The notes under the pieces are model-generated. The model was given only the letters and a program-made list of their open reading frames with translations. It had not been told where the DNA came from and did no database searches. A program made the translations under genes and the position numbers. A stretch of DNA of 64,000 nucleotides, taken from assembly GCA_036562495.1 (NCBI GenBank), contig DATCKA010000136.1:1-64000 (forward strand), in the 5' to 3' direction. Below, piece by piece: positions 7,677-15,585 of the stretch. This DNA comes from Geochorda sp036562495 (GTDB taxonomy: Bacteria; Bacillota; Limnochordia; Limnochordales; Geochordaceae). Position 1 is the first letter of the stretch. Each line of letters opens with the position of its first letter.

Positions 7677-9131
7677 TCAGGGGCGCGGCTGGCCACGCAC
7701 CTGCCGGGACGTGGCATCCTGGCCCATCGGCACGCTCATGCCCCGGGGCCGACGGCGCCCCCATGCGACCCGGCGCCATCGCATCCCGCTCCAGTGTGCG
7801 AAGAGCGCCAGCGCCCCCAGGCGCAGTAGGCTGGAGATGGCCATCACCGGCCCCGTGCCCATCCACTCTGCCATCAAGCCGCCCAGGATGGGAGCCGCCG
7901 AGGCGGCGATACCCACTCCCAGGTTGAAGACGGCGACGTAGGAGGGGCGACGGCTATCGGGCGTCACCTCCAGGACGAGGTTGAAGGCCGCCAGGTTGTA
8001 GCCCGCCCAGGCGATCCCGCCCACCAGGTTGATGGCCACGACCCAGGCGGGCGAGGGGATGACGGCCCACCACAGGGGCAACAGGGCCGCTCCGATCCCG
8101 GACCAGATCATCACGGGGCGCTGCCCGACCCGGTCGCACAGTCGCCCCCACTGGCGCTGCCCGAGGATGGTGGTGAGGAAGGTGGCGCCGTTGGCGATGC
8201 CCCACAGCTCCGGGGTGCCGTGCAACACCTCGGTGAAGTGGACGGCGAAGAGCGCGGCCGGCAGGTTGACGGCCGCGGTCCACAGGAAGGCCGAGACCGC
8301 GTACTCGTAGAAGCCGGGCGCCTCCCGGCGCCACTGCGCCGGACCTCCTACCAGCCAGTCGGAGCCGAAGCGCGTCCGCCTGGCGGGCTGCTCGGGGGTG
8401 GGTGCCGTCCCCTCGGGCACGGCCCCGGTCCGGGGCCTTCCCGCCGAGGCGCCGGCGCTGCGGTGACGCGGCTCGTGGATGGGCAGGATCGCGACCAGCG
8501 ACGCCAGGCCCACCAACCAGGCCGCGCCGAAGGCGAGGGCGTACCCCTCCGGGTAGCCCATCGCTTCGATGAGGAAGCCCGCCACGACCGAGGCGGCCAG
8601 CGCCACCCCGTTGGCCAGCAGGTTTCGCAGTCCGAAGTAGGAGCCCCGCCAGGAGCGGTGCGTCAGGTCGGCCATGAGGGCGGTCCACGCGGGGATCGCC
8701 ACCGCCATGCCGATCCCCCGCAGGCCGGTCAGGAGCAGCAGGGCCAGGATGAGCTGCTGCCGGTCGTGGATCAGCCACGGCAGCAGCGCCATCGGCAGCC
8801 ATACCCACCGCACCACCGAATTGCCCAGCAGCCACAGGGGCTTGTTGCGCCCCTTGCGCTCGGCCATGCGACCGAAGGGGATCTGCAGGGCGTTAGCCAG
8901 CAGGTTGGGGATGGCCGTCAGCAGGCTGACGTGCAACGCGGAGGCGCCGGCGGCGACGGCGAAGAGAGGGACGTAGTTGATGGCGAAGTTCTCGCTGGCC
9001 GCGGCCAGGGCCCCCTCGGCCGTGCTGTAGAAAAGCGAACGCGCCAGCCGCCGGGGCCCCTCGGGACGATGCCCGCGCCGGAAGCTACCGGCAAAGGGCC
9101 AGAAACCCTTCGCCAGACCCAACCCGCCCAC
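7677..9131 (-). CDS. major facilitator superfamily transporter
   Basis: About 484 residues with around twelve hydrophobic helices split by a hydrophilic loop rich in Arg, Pro and Gly near the middle, as in 12-helix MFS carriers. The loop between helices 2 and 3 holds PFGRMAERKGRNKPLW, a version of the MFS motif A. The tail is basic and probably cytoplasmic. GTG at 9131 with GGAGAGAGG about ten bases upstream is preferred; an in-frame GTG at 9218 would add a poorly hydrophobic extension. Substrate unknown; an efflux or sugar-phosphate role cannot be decided. Confidence 0.82.
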   Translation of the reverse strand: MGGLGLAKGFWPFAGSFRRGHRPEGPRRLARSLFYSTAEGALAAASENFAINYVPLFAVAAGASALHVSLLTAIPNLLANALQIPFGRMAERKGRNKPLWLLGNSVVRWVWLPMALLPWLIHDRQQLILALLLLTGLRGIGMAVAIPAWTALMADLTHRSWRGSYFGLRNLLANGVALAASVVAGFLIEAMGYPEGYALAFGAAWLVGLASLVAILPIHEPRHRSAGASAGRPRTGAVPEGTAPTPEQPARRTRFGSDWLVGGPAQWRREAPGFYEYAVSAFLWTAAVNLPAALFAVHFTEVLHGTPELWGIANGATFLTTILGQRQWGRLCDRVGQRPVMIWSGIGAALLPLWWAVIPSPAWVVAINLVGGIAWAGYNLAAFNLVLEVTPDSRRPSYVAVFNLGVGIAASAAPILGGLMAEWMGTGPVMAISSLLRLGALALFAHWSGMRWRRVAWGRRRPRGMSVPMGQDATSRQVRGQPRP

Positions 9132-9233
9132 CCACCCCGACCTCTCTCCCTGCTGGATGGCGGCGCGGATCTTATCCCCGCCCTCCAGGGGATGCAAGCC
9201 CCCGGCGCGCGCCTCCACCGGCTCGGATCGCTG

Positions 9234-9270
9234 GAAAAGGGGCGGCCGGGCCGCTCAGGCCCGGGCCGCC
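9234..9270 (-). terminator. intrinsic terminator of the por operon
   Basis: On the minus strand a GC-rich inverted repeat, GGCGGCC-GGGCC against GGCCC-GGCCGCC with one bulge, is followed by CCTTTTCC. The five-base loop contains the porB stop codon (9255-9257), so the hairpin forms right at the end of the reading frame. Confidence 0.6.
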
Positions 9271-10205
9271 GCCTTACCGTCGACCGACTGCCCAGCCTTG
9301 GCCAGCAGGGCCTCCCACTGCTCGTCGACGTCGCGCTGGATGGCCGCCAGGAGCTGGCCGCTCTTGTCCTGGAAGACGTGGCGGAACCGCTCCTGCGGGC
9401 GCAGGTACTCCTCCACAGGAAGCTTCTGCTTGGGCACGTAGGTGACGCGCCACTGGCCGTGATCCACCTCGTAGAGGGGCCACGCGCACGTCTCCGCGGC
9501 CAGCTCCGCCACCCGGATCGTCATGGCCGGGTCGGTCCCCCAACCCAACCGGCAGGGTGCCAGCACGTTGATGAACGCCGGGCCGTCCACCTCCATGGCG
9601 CGCTTGACCTTGCGGGTCAGATCCTGCCAGTGGGCGATGGTGGACTGCGCCACGTAGGGGATGCCGTGGGCGGCCATGATGGCCGTCAGGTCCTTGCGGC
9701 GCTGGATCTTCCCCGGGACCGCCTCCCCGGCGGGAGAGGTGGTGGTGGAGGCGCCGTAGGGCGTCGCGGACGAGCGCTGGATGCCCGTGTTCATGTAAGC
9801 CTGGTTGTCGTAGCAGACGTACAAGAACCGGTGCCCTCGCTCCATGGCCCCCGACAGGCTCTGCAGGCCGATGTCGTAGGTGCCGCCGTCGCCGCCGAAG
9901 GCGACGAAGCGGATCTCCCGGTCGATCTTGCCCCGCCGGCGCAGCGCCCGGTAGGCCGCCTCGACCCCCGAGATGGTGGCGCCGGCGTTTTCGAACGCGT
10001 TGTGGATGAAGGGCACGGTCCACGCCGTGTTGGGATAGGTGGTGGTCGTGACCTCCATGCAGCCCGTGGCCCCCGCCACCACCACGGGCTCCTCGATGGA
10101 CATCAGCACGAGCCGCACCGCCTGCGGGAAGCCGCACCCGGCGCAGGCGCTGTGGCCCCCCGTCAGGGGGTTGGGCCGGCGTGCCAGTTCTTTAAGCGTC
10201 GGCAT
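9255..10205 (-). CDS. porB: 2-oxoacid (pyruvate):ferredoxin oxidoreductase, beta subunit
   Basis: TPP-binding subunit of the oxygen-sensitive enzyme that oxidises pyruvate or another 2-oxoacid with CoA to acyl-CoA, reducing ferredoxin. About 316 residues. GHSACAGCG near the start gives two iron-sulfur cysteines, with a further Cys in GATGCMEV. The TPP/Mg motif is FGGDGGTYDIG followed by YDNQAYMNTG. ATG at 10205 follows GAGGTGAGGA. Last gene of the operon, seven bases after porA, and followed by a terminator hairpin. Pyruvate is the likely substrate, but other 2-oxoacids are possible for this family. Confidence 0.93.
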   Translation of the reverse strand: MPTLKELARRPNPLTGGHSACAGCGFPQAVRLVLMSIEEPVVVAGATGCMEVTTTTYPNTAWTVPFIHNAFENAGATISGVEAAYRALRRRGKIDREIRFVAFGGDGGTYDIGLQSLSGAMERGHRFLYVCYDNQAYMNTGIQRSSATPYGASTTTSPAGEAVPGKIQRRKDLTAIMAAHGIPYVAQSTIAHWQDLTRKVKRAMEVDGPAFINVLAPCRLGWGTDPAMTIRVAELAAETCAWPLYEVDHGQWRVTYVPKQKLPVEEYLRPQERFRHVFQDKSGQLLAAIQRDVDEQWEALLAKAGQSVDGKAAARA

Positions 10206-10212
10206 CTCGTCC

Positions 10213-11454
10213 TCACCTCTCCCGTACGCCCAGGTAGCGGACGCTGAGGGCCGCCTCCGCCGCGACGGCGGCATAGTCGGTCCGGGCACGCTCGGCCAGC
10301 TGGCCGAGATCGTCATAGACCGAGGCAATCATTTCCGGGGTTATGTCCCGACCGCCGAGCCCGTAGACGTACCCCGTCACGACAGGCGCCTGCGGCAGCC
10401 CGTACAGCGCGGCCTTGGTCTCGGCGAACAGGGGGCCGCCCAGACCCGAGTACGAGTCGGCCCGATCGAGCACGGCCACCGCCCGGGCCTGCCGCAGCAG
10501 GTCCCGCAGGTTGCGGGCGGGGAACGGCCGGAAGACCCTCACCTTGACCAGGCCCGCCTTGACGCCGCGGCCTCGCAGCTCGTCGATGACGTCCTTGGCG
10601 GTGCCGGCCGTGGAGCCGATGACGACGATGACCAGCTCGGCGTCCTCCATCCGGTAGGGCTCGGTGAGGCCGTAGTAGCGCCCCGTCAGCCGCCCGAACT
10701 CCTCGCCCACGTCGGCGATGATCCGGGCCGACCGCTTGACCGCCTCCGCCAGCTGGCGCTTGAGCTCGAAGTAGCTGTTTTGCAGCGCCAGCGCGCCCAC
10801 CGTCATGGGGTGGTCGACGTCGAGCAGGTAGCGCTCCGGCTGGTACTCTCCGACGAAGGCCCGTACCTCGTCGTCGGTCAGCACCTCGACGATCTCCATG
10901 CCGTGGGTGATGATGAAGCCGTCCTGGCCCACCAGCACCGGCACCCGCACCTCGGGGTGCTCGGCGATGCGCACGGCCTGGATCAGGTTGTCGTAGGCCT
11001 CCTGGGCGTTTTCGGCGTAGATGTGGATCCAGCCCGCATCCCGCGAGCCCATGCTGTCGCTGTGGTCGCCGTGGATGTTGATGGGACCCGACAGCGCCCG
11101 GTTGGCCACCGGCATGACGATGGGAAGCCGGTAGCCCGCCGCCACGTACAGGATCTCGTGCATCAGGGCGAGGCCGGGGCCCGAGGTGGCCGTCATGGCG
11201 CGGGCACCTGCGGCCGAGGCCCCCACCACGGCGCTCAGCGCCGAGTGCTCGCTCTCCACGGGCACGAACTCGGTCTGCACCACGCCGTCAGCCACGAACC
11301 GGGCGAACCGCATGACGATGTCGGTCTGCGGCGTGATGGGGTAGGCGGCGACCACGTCGGGGTGGATCTGGCGCATCGCCTCGGCCGTGGCCTCGGCACC
11401 CGTCATGGTCATGCGCCGCCGCTCGGTGATGCGGTAGGCCTCTGTGGCGGCCAT
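10213..11454 (-). CDS. porA: 2-oxoacid (pyruvate):ferredoxin oxidoreductase, alpha subunit
   Basis: Alpha subunit of about 413 residues, holding the pyrimidine-binding domain that activates TPP and the CoA-side domain. The signature AAYPITPQTD lies near residue 40, and the conserved VESEHSALSAVVGASAAGARAMTATSGPGL block follows. A C-terminal transketolase-like segment includes VIVVIGSTAGTAKDVID. It abuts porD by one shared base and precedes porB by seven bases, so the four subunits are co-translated. Together with the Rex-like operator upstream this suggests redox-controlled pyruvate oxidation. Confidence 0.93.
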   Translation of the reverse strand: MAATEAYRITERRRMTMTGAEATAEAMRQIHPDVVAAYPITPQTDIVMRFARFVADGVVQTEFVPVESEHSALSAVVGASAAGARAMTATSGPGLALMHEILYVAAGYRLPIVMPVANRALSGPINIHGDHSDSMGSRDAGWIHIYAENAQEAYDNLIQAVRIAEHPEVRVPVLVGQDGFIITHGMEIVEVLTDDEVRAFVGEYQPERYLLDVDHPMTVGALALQNSYFELKRQLAEAVKRSARIIADVGEEFGRLTGRYYGLTEPYRMEDAELVIVVIGSTAGTAKDVIDELRGRGVKAGLVKVRVFRPFPARNLRDLLRQARAVAVLDRADSYSGLGGPLFAETKAALYGLPQAPVVTGYVYGLGGRDITPEMIASVYDDLGQLAERARTDYAAVAAEAALSVRYLGVRER

Positions 11455-11792
11455 CAGGCCTCGCCTCCCTCTGGCACCATCTGGATGGCATGCACCTTGG
11501 GCGGGCAGACCTGGGCGCAGATGCCGCAGCCCTTGCAGTGGTCGTAGTCGATGCCCGTCACCTTCTCGCCGTCGAGCAGGATGGATGAGTCAGGACACCA
11601 GATCCAGCACCGCAAGCAGTGGATGCACCGGCTCAGCTCCAGCACCGGCTTGGACCCGGTGCGCCACGACCCCGTCTTGACGCGGAAGGCCGTGCCACCC
11701 TGGGGGATGAGGCCGGCCTCGGCCATCTCGGTCCACGGCAGGGTGACGCTGGCCTCCCTCTCGGTGAAGGCCGCTCCTCTGGAGGGGCTCAT
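11454..11792 (-). CDS. porD: 2-oxoacid:ferredoxin oxidoreductase, delta (ferredoxin-like) subunit
   Basis: Small electron-transfer subunit of about 112 residues with two 4Fe-4S binding motifs: CIHCLRCWIWCPD and CKGCGICAQVCPP. These clusters carry electrons from the TPP site to ferredoxin. A roughly 50-residue N-terminal part (LIPQGGTAFRVKTGSWRTGSKPV) matches the family and docks to the catalytic subunits. It is directly followed by porA with a one-base overlap and preceded immediately by porC, giving the gamma-delta-alpha-beta order common in four-subunit enzymes. Confidence 0.93.
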   Translation of the reverse strand: MSPSRGAAFTEREASVTLPWTEMAEAGLIPQGGTAFRVKTGSWRTGSKPVLELSRCIHCLRCWIWCPDSSILLDGEKVTGIDYDHCKGCGICAQVCPPKVHAIQMVPEGGEA

Positions 11793-12365
11793 CTACGCGG
11801 ACACCTCCTCATAGGCCTGGCGGATCGCCTCGAGGTTGGCGTCGACGACCTGCGGGCGATTGCGGAACTTGTGCTGCAGGTTGTCCCGCATGGCCTCGAG
11901 GAAGGCCTCCTTGGGCAGCAGGCCGGTGGCGGCCACCAGAGCTCCCAGCATGGGCGTGTTGGGGATGTTGCGCTTCAAGGTGGCCATGGCGATGCGGGCG
12001 GCGTCCACCGTCATCACCCGTACGGGACGCCCGTTGAGACCCAGCCGCTCTCGCACCTCCGCGGGCGCGCGGCTCGTGTTGACCAGGATGAGCCCGTCAT
12101 CGGGCACGCCCGCGGCCAGGTCCACCGCCGAGGCCAGGGTCAGGTCCAGCACCACCACGTACCGGGGATGCGTCACCGGCGAGTGGAGCCGGATGGGCTT
12201 GTCGGCCACCCGGTTGTAGGCCACGACCGGCGCCCCGGTGCGCTCGGGGCCGTACTCCGGGAAGGCCTGCACGTACTTGCCGGTGGTGGCCAGGGCCTCG
12301 CCCAGCAGGAAGGCCGCGGTCTTGGCCCCCTGGCCACCCCTCCCGTGCCAGCGTATCTCCAGCAT
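11793..12365 (-). CDS. porC: 2-oxoacid:ferredoxin oxidoreductase, gamma subunit
   Basis: Gamma subunit of about 190 residues, the first gene of the por operon. It opens with the family signature MLEIRWHGRGGQGAKTAA and continues with FPEYGPERTGAPV, both typical of the POR gamma domain. ATG at 12365 is chosen because the signature starts there and AAAGGGG lies upstream; extending the frame would run through a leader hairpin. The upstream leader contains a 9-bp hairpin (12394-12416) and a Rex-like palindrome (12443-12460). Confidence 0.93.
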   Translation of the reverse strand: MLEIRWHGRGGQGAKTAAFLLGEALATTGKYVQAFPEYGPERTGAPVVAYNRVADKPIRLHSPVTHPRYVVVLDLTLASAVDLAAGVPDDGLILVNTSRAPAEVRERLGLNGRPVRVMTVDAARIAMATLKRNIPNTPMLGALVAATGLLPKEAFLEAMRDNLQHKFRNRPQVVDANLEAIRQAYEEVSA

Positions 12366-12393
12366 CGGGCAACCCCTTTCGCTCCCCCGCAAG

Positions 12394-12416
12394 CCCGGAC
12401 GGCAAGTCCATCCGGG
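12394..12416 (-). promoter_or_regulatory. leader hairpin of the por transcript
   Basis: On the minus strand CCCGGATGG and CCGTCCGGG form a nine-pair stem (one U-G pair) closing on the loop ACTTG, 28 bases before the porC start. No U-tract follows, so it is not a terminator. It may stabilise the mRNA or affect translation; this role is inference. Confidence 0.5.
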
Positions 12417-12442
12417 CATGCTGGGTTTCTACGGTTGGCATC

Positions 12443-12460
12443 TTGTGAAAGCCGTCACAA
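12443..12460. promoter_or_regulatory. Rex-like operator upstream of porCDAB
   Basis: An 18-bp sequence with perfect outer arms TTGTGA and TCACAA and six bases between. It matches the Rex consensus TTGTGAA-n4-TTCACAA at all but one defined position. Rex is the NADH/NAD-sensing repressor of fermentative and electron-transfer genes in Gram-positive bacteria. A CRP/FNR protein could also read TGTGA-n6-TCACA. It lies 78 bases upstream of porC. Confidence 0.6.
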
Positions 12461-12470
12461 ACGCCCCCAC

Positions 12471-12498
12471 AAAAAAAGCGCTTTGTCTATTCGCGCTC
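12471..12498 (-). terminator. intrinsic terminator downstream of glyA
   Basis: On the minus strand GAGCGC pairs with GCGCTT (one G-U pair) around an 11-base A-rich loop, followed directly by a run of T. It lies about 100 bases past the glyA stop and just before the por regulatory region, insulating por from glyA. Confidence 0.65.
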
Positions 12499-12600
12499 GA
12501 CCCTCTCCGGCGCCACCTCCTCGGGCTCCATCGCACCGACCGAACCGCCCGCCGCCTTCGCCCTCGCCGGGTGCCCGTCCAGCCCGGGTCGCCGGCGGGG

Positions 12601-13896
12601 TCACCACGACCGACCGGCGTAGACCGGAAACGACCGGCAAAGGGCCCGCACCTCACCCCTGACCCGCTCCCGACGGGCCTCGTCGTCGGGATGGCTCAGC
12701 ACCTCGTCGATGAGGCTCGCGATGAGCTCCATCTCGTTGGGGCCCATCCCCCGCGTGGTGACCGCCGGCGTGCCGATGCGGATGCCACTGGCCACCGTGG
12801 GAGGATGCGGGTCGAAGGGGATGGCGTTTTTGTTGACGGTGATGCCCGCCGCGTCCAGCGCCTGCTCCGCCTGCTTGCCTGTCAGCCCGCGGGAGCGCTG
12901 GACGTCGACCAGCATCAGGTGATTGTCGGTGCCTCCCGAGACGAGCCGGTAGCCCCGCTCCATCAGGGCGTCGGCCAGCGCCTGGGCGTTGGCCACCACC
13001 TGGCGCTGGTAGGCTCGCCACTCCGGGCTCAGCGCCTCCTTGAGCGCGACCGCCTTGGCGGCGATGACGTGCATCAGGGGCCCGCCCTGCATGCCGGGGA
13101 AGACCGCCCGGTCCACGGCCTTGCCCAGCGCTGCCCGGCAGAAGATGAGGCCGCCCCTCGGCCCCCGCAGGGTCTTGTGGGTGGTGGTCGTGACGTACTC
13201 GGCATGGGGGATGGGGCTCGGGTGCAGGCCCGCCGCCACCAGGCCGGCGATGTGGGCCATGTCGACCATGAGGGCGGCGCCCACCTCGTCGGCGATCCGC
13301 CGCAACGCCTCGAAGTCGATGATCCGAGGGTAGGCGCTGGCGCCTGCCACGATGAGTCGGGGGCGGTGCTGGCGCGCCAGCTCCGCCACCTGGTCGTAGT
13401 CGATCTGCTCCGTGTCGGGGCGGACACCGTAGTGCACGAAGCGAAACCAGGCACCCGACACGTTGACCGGGCTGCCGTGGGTCAGATGCCCGCCGTGAGC
13501 CAGATCCATGCCCAGGACCGTGTCACCGGGCTTGAGTGCGGCGAAGTAGACGGCCGCGTTGGCCTGCGCGCCGGAGTGGGGCTGGACGTTGACGTGCTCG
13601 GCCCCGAAGAGCTGGCGAGCCCGCTCGATGGCCAGGCGCTCCACCACGTCGACGAACTCGCAGCCTCCGTAGTAGCGCCGGCCCGGCAACCCCTCGGCGT
13701 ACTTGTTGGTCAACACCGAGCCCTGCGCCCGCATCACGGCAGGGCTCGCGTAGTTTTCGGACGCGATGAGCTCGAGGTGCTCCTCCTGGCGGCGAAGCTC
13801 CTGCCGGATGGCGTCGGCGACCTCCGGATCGACGGCGGCGATGACCGGATCCGGCTCGCCGACGGCGCTCGGAGCCGGATGGCGGGCTTGCGTCAA
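12601..13896 (-). CDS. glyA: serine hydroxymethyltransferase
   Basis: PLP enzyme converting serine and tetrahydrofolate to glycine and methylene-tetrahydrofolate. About 431 residues. ELIASENYASPAV near the start, the PLP lysine in VTTTTHKTLRGPRGG near residue 235, and GTDNHLMLVD later are all as in GlyA. TTG at 13896 with GAGAGGGG upstream is preferred: an in-frame GTG at 13935 would fall inside the -10 element that appears to drive the gene. Monocistronic with its own terminator. Functionally linked to the glycine cleavage genes at 56-61 kb. Confidence 0.95.
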   Translation of the reverse strand: MTQARHPAPSAVGEPDPVIAAVDPEVADAIRQELRRQEEHLELIASENYASPAVMRAQGSVLTNKYAEGLPGRRYYGGCEFVDVVERLAIERARQLFGAEHVNVQPHSGAQANAAVYFAALKPGDTVLGMDLAHGGHLTHGSPVNVSGAWFRFVHYGVRPDTEQIDYDQVAELARQHRPRLIVAGASAYPRIIDFEALRRIADEVGAALMVDMAHIAGLVAAGLHPSPIPHAEYVTTTTHKTLRGPRGGLIFCRAALGKAVDRAVFPGMQGGPLMHVIAAKAVALKEALSPEWRAYQRQVVANAQALADALMERGYRLVSGGTDNHLMLVDVQRSRGLTGKQAEQALDAAGITVNKNAIPFDPHPPTVASGIRIGTPAVTTRGMGPNEMELIASLIDEVLSHPDDEARRERVRGEVRALCRSFPVYAGRSW

Positions 13897-13933
13897 GGAG
13901 CCGCCCCTCTCGTCTGGACGTCGCTCGCCCTTC

Positions 13934-13942
13934 ACTATATCA
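13934..13942 (-). promoter_or_regulatory. extended -10 promoter of glyA
   Basis: On the minus strand TGATATAGT is an extended -10 (TGn followed by TATAGT, one base from consensus). No convincing -35. The predicted transcript start near 13927 leaves a short leader containing the GAGAGGGG site for the TTG start at 13896. Confidence 0.5.
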
Positions 13943-13962
13943 CAGCACCGGCGATGTCAGAA

Positions 13963-13989
13963 GGGGCGACCGCCCGCGACGGCCGCCCC
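13963..13989 (-). terminator. terminator-like hairpin after trpB
   Basis: GGGGCG-CCG and CGG-CGCCCC form a ten-pair stem with one mismatch and a seven-base loop, about 40 bases beyond the trpB stop on the minus strand. A second small hairpin, CCCCGC/GCGGGG at 14019-14035, has the trpB stop codon in its loop. Only TTCT follows the larger hairpin, so strength is uncertain. Confidence 0.45.
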
Positions 13990-14026
13990 CTCGTGGCGAG
14001 ACCGGTGTCGTGCGAGGTCCCCGCTC

Positions 14027-15424
14027 TCAGCGGGGCAACTGCGGCAGCGCGGCCAGCGCCTGCTCGACCAGCTCGGCCGGGTACTCGTAGTCCTCCAGCT
14101 TGCCGGCCAGGTAGGCGTCATAGGCCCCCAGGTCGAAGTGCCCGTGCCCGCTGAGCCCGAAGAGGATGACCCGCTCCACGCCCTCCTCCCGAGCCCGCAC
14201 CGCCTCGTCGATGGCCGCCCGCACCGCATGAGCCGACTCCGGCGCGGGGAGGAAGCCCTCCGTGCGGGCGAACTGGATGGCCGCCTCGAAGATCGCCCGC
14301 TGCGGGTAGGCCCGCGCTCCGATGAGGCCGTCCTCGTACAGCCGCGAGACCAGCGGGGAGTCGCCGTGGTAGCGGAGGCCGCCCGCGTGGATCCCCGGCG
14401 GCACGAAGGTGTGACCCAGGGTGTACATGTGCAACAGCGGCGTCAGCCCTGCCGTGTCGCCGAAGTCGTAGCGAAGCTTGCCCTTGGTCAGCGTGGGGCA
14501 GGCGGTGGGCTCCACCGCGAGGGCCTCGACCTGCCGGCGGCCCTGCAGACGGTCCATCAGGAAGGGGAAGGCCAGGCCGCCGAAGTTGCTGCCGCCGCCC
14601 ACGCATCCGATGACGACGTCGGGATACTCCCCCACCAGAGCCAGTTGCTCGCGGGCCTCGAGCCCGATGACGGTCTGGTGCAAGAGCACGTGGTTGAGCA
14701 CGCTGCCCAGGGAGTAGTTGGTGTCGGGGTGGGTCGCCGCGTCCTCCACCGCCTCGCTGATGGCGATGCCCAGGCTGCCGGGCGAGTCGGGGGACTCGGC
14801 CAGCACCTTGCGGCCCGCCTGGGTCAGCGATGTGGGGCTCGCATGCACCTCGGCACCCCAGACCTGCATCAGCGAGCGGCGATAGGGCTTCTGGTGGTAG
14901 CTGACCTTGACCATGTAGACGGTGCACGCCAGGCCAAACTGCGCGCAGGCGAAGGCCAGAGCCGATCCCCACTGGCCCGCCCCCGTCTCGGTGGCCAGCC
15001 GGCGGATGCCCTCCTGCTGGTTGTAGTAGGCCTGCGCCACCGCCGTGTTGGGCTTGTGGCTGCCGGCAGGGCTGGTCCCCTCGTACTTGTAGTAGATGCG
15101 CGCCGGGGTCCGCAGGGCCTGCTCGAGCCGGATGGCCCGGTAGAGGGGCGTCGGCCGCCACAGCCGGTAGATGTCGAGCACCGGCTCGGGGATGTCGATC
15201 CAGCGCTCCGTCGTCATCTCCTGCTCGATGAGCGCCCGCGGGAAGATGGGTGCCAGGTCCTCCGGCGTCACCGGCTTGCCGGTGGCCGGGTGCAGCGGGG
15301 GCTCGGGCAGCCGCGGCATGTCTGCAGCCACGTTGTACCACCGGCGGGGCAACGCGCGCTCGTCGAGGACGATGGCGCGCGCCGTCGAACCACTGGGCGA
15401 CGGGCGAACGGAATAGGAGGACAC
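14027..15424 (-). CDS. trpB: TrpB2-type tryptophan synthase beta chain
   Basis: PLP enzyme joining indole with serine. About 465 residues, longer than TrpB1 (about 400), as is usual for the TrpB2 group. The PLP lysine lies in the GTSPAGSHKPNTA block near residue 120, with the phosphate-binding CVGGGSNFGG loop further on and LFGLSGHGHFDL near the end. GTG at 15424 is chosen with AGGAG eleven bases upstream. No trpA or other trp gene lies nearby; TrpB2 enzymes often act alone in indole salvage. It is divergent from the MBL hydrolase gene. Confidence 0.9.
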   Translation of the reverse strand: MSSYSVRPSPSGSTARAIVLDERALPRRWYNVAADMPRLPEPPLHPATGKPVTPEDLAPIFPRALIEQEMTTERWIDIPEPVLDIYRLWRPTPLYRAIRLEQALRTPARIYYKYEGTSPAGSHKPNTAVAQAYYNQQEGIRRLATETGAGQWGSALAFACAQFGLACTVYMVKVSYHQKPYRRSLMQVWGAEVHASPTSLTQAGRKVLAESPDSPGSLGIAISEAVEDAATHPDTNYSLGSVLNHVLLHQTVIGLEAREQLALVGEYPDVVIGCVGGGSNFGGLAFPFLMDRLQGRRQVEALAVEPTACPTLTKGKLRYDFGDTAGLTPLLHMYTLGHTFVPPGIHAGGLRYHGDSPLVSRLYEDGLIGARAYPQRAIFEAAIQFARTEGFLPAPESAHAVRAAIDEAVRAREEGVERVILFGLSGHGHFDLGAYDAYLAGKLEDYEYPAELVEQALAALPQLPR

Positions 15425-15585
15425 GGGGCATCGAGCTCCTTTCTGATCTGGTCTCGTCTCGCCAGCCTCGGCTCTGCTCGCGTCTCGTCCGCTCGGAGAG
15501 GACCGCGGGCTCAAGCGCAGGCTAGAGGCGGTACGACCGATCCTTCGACCCGGTGCGGGAGCCTCCTGCCACGAGGGGGATGAGG

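Noticed and set aside
8220..10247. Long open frame of 675 codons on the plus strand
   Set aside because: It runs antisense to the MFS transporter and porB, which have clear family motifs; its product is a repetitive Arg/Gly/Pro/His mixture typical of GC-rich shadow frames.
13933..13935. GTG at 13935 as the glyA start
   Set aside because: It lies within the extended -10 element and has no ribosome binding site; TTG at 13896 has GAGAGGGG.
12238..14154. Open frame of 638 codons on the plus strand
   Set aside because: It covers the opposite strand of glyA, the por leader and the trpB terminator; no family features.
15425..15585. T-box or tryptophan leader before trpB
   Set aside because: No T-box consensus (GGGTGGNACCGCG) and no run of Trp codons in the leader.
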